Shown in pieces: positions 40,935 to 44,559 of a stretch of DNA of 44,559 nt. Below the pieces are notes generated by a model, which was not told where the DNA came from, did no database searches, and saw nothing but the letters and a program-made list of their open reading frames with translations. The stretch spans positions 1 through 44,559 of the forward strand of contig CATJCJ010000345.1 in assembly GCA_949738935.1 (NCBI GenBank). Reading direction: 5' to 3'. This DNA comes from an uncultured Eubacteriales bacterium. Its GTDB lineage: Bacteria > Bacillota > Clostridia > Lachnospirales > CAG-274. The translations under genes and the position numbers were made by a program. Positions within the stretch are counted from its first letter, which is position 1; the number at the start of each line of letters is the position of its first letter.

Positions 40935-41315
40935 AAATAAAGTGCTGCAAGCCGAAAGCCTTGAAAAAGCTGGCTTTTCTGAATTCCGGTAGCACTTCTG
41001 AATTTCAAAAAAATCAAAGTGCTGCAAGCCGAAAGCCTTGCCCGTGTTGGCTTTCGGGTACTTTGGTAGCACTTGCAGCACTTTGGCGCATATTTTTATA
41101 ATTTTATAGATTAGACAGATTAGAGGGTATTTGAGAGTACACTTAACTCTCTAATTCTCTCTAATCTGTCTAATTTACATTAATTAATAGAAATAAGTGC
41201 TACAAGTGCTACTTTATATAAAAAAGTATTAATTTTTATTTAATATTAAAAGTTTTTCAAGGTAGCACTTCAAGTAGCACTTTGTTTTGAAGTGCTACCA
41301 AGTGCTACTCCTGTT
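40935..41315. repeat. Iteron/palindrome field, right copy
   Basis: GTAGCACTT/AAGTGCTAC or GCTGC variants at 40940-40953, 40988-40997, 41018-41030, 41065-41084, 41195-41212, 41261-41283 and 41290-41309. A palindrome with arms 41110-41138 and 41146-41174 surrounds the same ACACTTA loop as in the left copy; arm sequences differ between copies, but pairing is largely kept. The adjoining TTTACATTAATTAATAGAAA is shared with the left field. No gene from 40661 to 41373. Confidence 0.7.
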
Positions 41316-41373
41316 AGTTTTTACTATACTTACCGACATCTTTTGAAAAGAATATTATAAAAATGCTAAACTT

Positions 41374-41856
41374 TTAATAAGCTCCCCGCAATGGCAGGGC
41401 GCGGTCTAAAAGCCGAACCGCTTCTTTAGAAATTTCCTGCAAAGCTTTTCCGTGAAGTCTTAATGTCCATCTGTAGGAACAAGACAGCAGTACCGCGATT
41501 TCTTCCCATTTCATACGCTGTAAGTATCTGGCCTCCAAGAGAAGTTTTAAATCTTTATCATTTATTAAGTTTATAGCCTCTCCGGTTGTCTGAAGCTCGG
41601 TTCTAAGCTTTTCAATGTCCTTCTGAATATCCTGCTCTAAGCCGCTGATATTAACAATACAGTTTTCAACTTTACTTGACGGTACGCCGCTGCCGAAAGA
41701 AGGTACGTCTTTAAGAGGCACTGTTATCGAATAAGCCATATCCCTAAACCTTTGTAGTTGTTCCTGCTTAAATTTAATCCTCTGCTCGTGCCATTTACAA
41801 TGATTTAAAAAGTCTTTCGGCCGCTCCGCTAAAATTTCTAAATCCTCTTGTGTCAT
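41374..41856 (-). CDS. ArpU/DUF1492-like late transcription regulator
   Basis: 160 aa. The N-terminal coiled coil (EQRIKFKQEQLQRFRDMAYS) and C-terminal sigma-region-4-like helix-turn-helix (LEARYLQRMKWEEIAVLLSC) match DUF1492/ArpU-type phage regulators, which switch on late genes. It overlaps the helicase gene end by four bases and is the last gene before the non-coding control region. Confidence 0.85.
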   Translation of the reverse strand: MTQEDLEILAERPKDFLNHCKWHEQRIKFKQEQLQRFRDMAYSITVPLKDVPSFGSGVPSSKVENCIVNISGLEQDIQKDIEKLRTELQTTGEAINLINDKDLKLLLEARYLQRMKWEEIAVLLSCSYRWTLRLHGKALQEISKEAVRLLDRALPLRGAY

Positions 41857-43218
41857 CTTTTTGCCTCCTTCATTCTTGCCTTTAACGCTTCAAGAACGGC
41901 ATTCTGCCTTTCTTCTTTAGACGTTAAAACGTCGTTTAGTACCCACGTATCGACCGTACCCGCCATTAATAAGTGATGTATAAGTACGGTTTTTTTCTGA
42001 CCCATTCTGTGAATCCTCTTGTTTGCCTGCTGATACAACTCCAAGCTTAAAGGAAGTCCGTACCATATAATAATATTTCCGCCGAATTGCAGATTAAGAC
42101 CGTGACCGGCACTTGCGGGGTGCGCTAACAAAATAGATATTCTGCCGTCATTCCAGTCTTTTACCGCCGACTTTTCTTTTATGTCAACCGCATTAGGGTA
42201 TCGTTCTTTTATTCTGTCTCTTTCGTGTTTATAGGCGTAAAACAATAAAATTTGCTTTCCGTTCGCCTCTTCAATCAAAGTGTCAAGGGCTTCGAGTTTT
42301 TCATCACTTAATATTTTTACGTCTCCGTTTTCGTTATAAACGGCGCCACCTGATAACTGCAAAAGCTTATTAACAAGTATCGCAGCCGTTCCGGCGTCAA
42401 TGTCTCCGTCTTCATAAGGCAAAAGCATATCCTTTTCAAGTTTTTTGTACAGAGCCTTGAATTCTTCCGAGGGTTTTATTTCGTGCTTTATATCCAGCCT
42501 TTCGGGAAGCTGTAGATAGTCCGCCGTTTTCATACTGACGCAAAGGTCCTCAAGCTTTTTATAAATTTCCTGCTCCGCCTCTGGTTTAGGCTTCCAAGAA
42601 AAAACAACCTGCGCATTGCGCTTATCCGGAACAAAATATTTTTCTCTGTAGCTTGTCAGTGTTCTGCCGAGAGCTTTGCCTTCGTCAAGCAAATATACCT
42701 CCGGCCAAAGGTCAATAAGTCCGTTCGGTGTCGGTGTGCCTGTAAGACCGACTATTCTTTTAATGTAAGGCCTTACTTTCTTTAAAGCTCTGAATCTCTG
42801 CGCCTTGCTTGACTTAAAGCTTGAAAGCTCGTCTATGACAACCATATCGAAAGGCCACTTCTTTTTATAATGCTCAACAAGCCATACGACATTTTCACGG
42901 TTAATAATATAAACTTCTGCGTCTTTTTTGAGGGCATTAAGCCTTTCCTGCTTTGAACCGATAACAATAGAGAAATTTATATGATTTGTGTGATTCCATT
43001 TCTTAATTTCCGCCGGCCACGTTTCTAAAGCTGGCCTTAAGGGTGCGATAACCAAAACTTTCATAACCTCAAAATAATCGTATACCAATTCTTCTATTGC
43101 CGTTAGGGTGATTGAAGTCTTGCTAACCTAAGCCCATATCAAGAAAAAGACCGGCCGCGGTGTTATTAATAATAAAATCCTTGCCGAATACCTGATAATA
43201 AAACGGGCTATAAATCAT
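41853..43218 (-). pseudogene. SNF2-type DEAD-box helicase broken in its Walker A motif
   Basis: The first 31 codons read MIYSPFYYQVFGKDFIINNT and go on to LFLDMGLG, then TAG at 43123-43125. A 4-nt insertion (TTAG repeated as TTAGGTTAG) separates GLG from the KT of the P-loop; past it, the frame continues KTSITLTAIEEL and then intact helicase: VIDELSSFKSSKAQRF, IVGLTGTPTPNGLIDLWPE, and motif VI QANKRIHRMGQKKTVLIHH. A restart inside would give a protein lacking Walker A and thus ATPase-dead. The start overlaps the VRR-NUC stop. Confidence 0.85.
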
Positions 43219-43504
43219 TTGTATCGCCTCCTTTATTTAATCTTTCTTTCAGTTCTTCCATACTGTTTATAAGCCACACCTCGCAGTTTAATGCCTCAAG
43301 CACTCTGAAAATTTTCTTTTGTCTTTCGCTTCTTCCGTCTTTTCTGCCGGGGCGTTTCAGCTCCATAAAAATTATTCTTCCGCCCGGCAATATACAAATA
43401 CGGTCCGGTACTCCTGTTTCTCCGGGGCATACCCATTTAAAAGCCTTTCCTCCTAAGTCTTTGATATAATTACATACTTTTCTCTCTAAAGTTTTTTCAA
43501 GCAT
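43208..43504 (-). CDS. VRR-NUC nuclease
   Basis: 98 aa from the ATG at 43504 (GGAGG six bases upstream). GETGVPDRICILPGGRIIFM followed by ELKRPGRKDGRSERQKKIF shows the PD-(D/E)XK core (PD, then ExK) of VRR-NUC, common beside SNF2 helicases in phages. Confidence 0.92.
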   Translation of the reverse strand: MLEKTLERKVCNYIKDLGGKAFKWVCPGETGVPDRICILPGGRIIFMELKRPGRKDGRSERQKKIFRVLEALNCEVWLINSMEELKERLNKGGDTNDL

Positions 43505-43530
43505 AAGTTCCTCCATCGCAAGACGTGATT

Positions 43531-43569
43531 TGAGCGGGTCCGCTTTAAATTTTCAGCGAAACCCGCTCA
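43531..43569. other. Strong hairpin upstream of the VRR-NUC gene
   Basis: TGAGCGGGT (43531-43539) pairs with ACCCGCTCA (43561-43569) and contains an inner CGCT/AGCG pair. TTAGTTTTCTGTTTTT follows on the plus strand, so it may end plus-strand transcripts; on the minus strand it lies in the leader of the nuclease operon. Confidence 0.5.
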
Positions 43570-43684
43570 TTAGTTTTCTGTTTTTAACCCGCAACAAGTT
43601 TTTATTTTTAATAATTCTCCCACAACGCTGAAATGAAGTTAATTCACTTCGTAATAGGCTTTTAAGAAAAGTTTTAAATCTTGC

Positions 43685-43777
43685 TTACTTTCTTTTATAT
43701 AAAATTATAAGCATACATATACAGAAAACTATTTGCGCTATATCTCCAATAACGCCAATAACATCAATAAAACTCAT
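43685..43777 (-). CDS. 30-aa membrane peptide
   Basis: MSFIDVIGVIGDIAQIVFCI, then CMLIILYKRK: one membrane span and a basic tail, the shape of holin-like toxin peptides. No clear ribosome site; a plus-strand promoter (43784-43812) lies directly against its start. Confidence 0.45.
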   Translation of the reverse strand: MSFIDVIGVIGDIAQIVFCICMLIILYKRK

Positions 43778-43818
43778 AAGCTATTGACAACAAACAGAAA
43801 AGACGATATAATTTATTT

Positions 43819-43960
43819 ACAAAGGCTCGGGGCTTTCGCCCCTTGCCCTCTATCCTATCAGTTTCGCAATTAAAGTAATCACGGCACTGATAAAAGATAT
43901 TATTGTTGATATTAAGGCTAACTTTTGGATTGGGCTGACCTTTTTATCAGAAGAACTTAC
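43819..43960 (+). ncRNA. Predicted antisense RNA to the 58-aa membrane peptide gene
   Basis: A consensus promoter TTGACA (43784-43789), 17-bp spacer, TATAAT (43807-43812) points plus-ward. The RNA would start near 43819 with the hairpin GGGGCTTTCGCCCC and cross the 3' half of the gene at 43850-44026. The end is uncertain; an AAAAG/CTTTTT-type inverted repeat ends near 43955. Resembles type I antitoxin layout. Confidence 0.5.
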
Positions 43961-44026
43961 ATTAATGTAATAATAATTTATTGTTACGTTTTTGTGAGTT
44001 CTTTTTCTTCGTCTTTTTCTGTTCAT
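43850..44026 (-). CDS. 58-aa membrane peptide with Arg-rich start
   Basis: MNRKRRRKRTHKNVTINYYY, a polar stretch, then the hydrophobic LALISTIISFISAVITLIAK (about 36-55). AAAGGAGGTGAGAG precedes the ATG, and a dispersed promoter element (44085-44155) precedes that. The leader folds AAACAAA/TTTGTTT. An opposite-strand promoter fires into its 3' end. Possibly a type I toxin-like or signalling peptide; no family recognised. Confidence 0.7.
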   Translation of the reverse strand: MNRKRRRKRTHKNVTINYYYINVSSSDKKVSPIQKLALISTIISFISAVITLIAKLIG

Positions 44027-44084
44027 TGTCTCTCACCTCCTTTCTTAAACAAATGAAATTAATCGTTTGTTTTATTTTATATAT

Positions 44085-44155
44085 TTATTATACCAGAATT
44101 TTCGGCTTTTGTATGCCGACGTTTTACACAGAATTTCAGCAATTTTGCTATGCGA
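44085..44155 (-). promoter_or_regulatory. Dispersed promoter element, copy at 44.1 kb
   Basis: TCGCATAGCAAAATTGCT, then GTCGGCATACAAAAGCCGA, then GGTATAATAAATA with TATAAT at 44087-44092. It lacks GTAAGAC. The only copy outside the 5-16 kb region, which ties the right-edge peptides to the same control network. Confidence 0.7.
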
Positions 44156-44208
44156 CTTTACAGTCATAAATCTTATTTTTTTATTACTCTTTTAAATTCT
44201 ATAACTCT

Positions 44209-44307
44209 TTATTTAGAAAACATAATAATCATACCTACAACAAGACCAATCAGAAATAAAGTTTTTACTGTTAAAATAATCATTTCTTTTATAATTTCTT
44301 TTTTCAT
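44209..44307 (-). CDS. 32-aa membrane peptide
   Basis: MKKEIIKEMIILTVKTLFLI, then GLVVGMIIMFSK: short basic start and one span. No good ribosome site is seen, so translation is uncertain. A plus-strand promoter overlaps its start. Confidence 0.45.
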   Translation of the reverse strand: MKKEIIKEMIILTVKTLFLIGLVVGMIIMFSK

Positions 44308-44344
44308 AGTTGACGCGAAAATGAAAATATGCTATAATTTTTTT

Positions 44345-44386
44345 ATCAAGAAAGTGGTTCACAAACCTCTTTCTTGAATCTTTTTT
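44345..44386 (+). ncRNA. Predicted very short RNA ending in a terminator hairpin
   Basis: Promoter TTGACG (44310-44315), 17-bp spacer, TATAAT (44333-44338). Only a 42-nt product is predicted: TCAAGAAAG...CTTTCTTGA hairpin (44346-44377), then T6. It touches the 3' end of the 39-aa peptide gene. May be an antisense regulator or an abortive product. Confidence 0.5.
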
Positions 44387-44504
44387 ACAGGCTCTCTATT
44401 ATCATTTTTATGACTGCTAAGAGAGTACCTATTGATAAGGCAAGCGGGATAAGTTCGTCGACAACTTTTCTCGCTTTTCTTATCGTTTTCAGCAATTTTT
44501 CCAT
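44385..44504 (-). CDS. 39-aa amphipathic/membrane peptide
   Basis: MEKLLKTIRKARKVVDELIP, then LALSIGTLLAVIKMIIESL. AAAGGAGGAAAG precedes the ATG. Its leader shares AAAATAAAACAAACGATTAA with the leader of the 58-aa peptide gene, so both belong to one small-gene family by control region rather than by protein sequence. Confidence 0.68.
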   Translation of the reverse strand: MEKLLKTIRKARKVVDELIPLALSIGTLLAVIKMIIESL

Positions 44505-44559
44505 TTCGCTTTCCTCCTTTCGTTAACGAACGAATTAATCGTTTGTTTTATTTTATATA

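Noticed and set aside
1-44559. tRNA or rRNA genes and an integrase
   Set aside because: None was recognised on either strand, so attachment sites and integration mode cannot be stated.

Overview
The window is almost entirely phage-type DNA from a low-GC Gram-positive bacterium, most likely an anaerobic gut member of the Clostridia. This is inferred from AT-rich codon use, strong AGGAGG/GGTGAGG ribosome sites, Cna_B/SpaA repeats and PBSX-type tail genes; the species cannot be told. It reads as a prophage or phage-plasmid of contractile-tailed (myovirus) type. Nearly all genes lie on the minus strand, so read it from high to low coordinates. No integrase, repressor cluster, replicative polymerase or tRNA is inside the window, and both ends run off it.

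Right edge (44.5-43.2 kb): a cluster of tiny membrane peptides with plus-strand promoters firing towards them, then a VRR-NUC nuclease and a SNF2-type helicase whose Walker A motif is destroyed by a 4-nt insertion. An ArpU/DUF1492-like regulator (41.4-41.9 kb) faces a 400-bp iteron/palindrome field and a tandemly duplicated promoter-like block. From 40.7 to 17 kb comes the structural operon: HNH, small and large terminase, portal, ClpP-type protease, HK97 capsid, head-tail connectors, tail chaperones, tape measure, gp10-like protein, tail terminator, sheath, tube, XkdR/XkdS/XkdQ-like baseplate proteins, a hub protein carrying copper-amine-oxidase-like stalk domains, baseplate J, fibres, two holin-like proteins and an amidase endolysin.

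At 16.9-15.0 kb there is a short plus-strand island (a JAMM-type metalloprotease and small proteins). At 14.3-14.8 kb there is a second iteron/palindrome field with a perfect 48-bp inverted repeat. From 14.1 to 3.9 kb lies a cargo region of plasmid/phage accessory genes: DUF2958, XRE, SprT-like, N6-methylase-like, amidoligase, gamma-glutamylcyclotransferase, SPFH, YopX and DUF5049. From 3.6 kb to the left edge is a decayed giant Cna_B repeat gene.

The most striking feature is the way the cargo region is wired. Ten copies of a palindrome-rich promoter element precede genes in either orientation, always pointing into them. Five copies head a cassette made of the promoter, a hairpin leader starting with GTAAGAC (or GTAAGGT), a 49-51 aa paralogous small protein, and, on the opposite strand, a small-RNA gene. 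Each small-RNA gene has a near-consensus promoter with exactly 17-bp spacing, a 5' hairpin with a conserved GTAAGAC/GTAAGGT loop but covarying stem, and a terminator. Four of the five cassettes are followed by cargo genes; the fifth (7.65-7.9 kb) is followed directly by another cassette. I know of no described system with this layout and regard it as the best candidate for a new regulatory system here.
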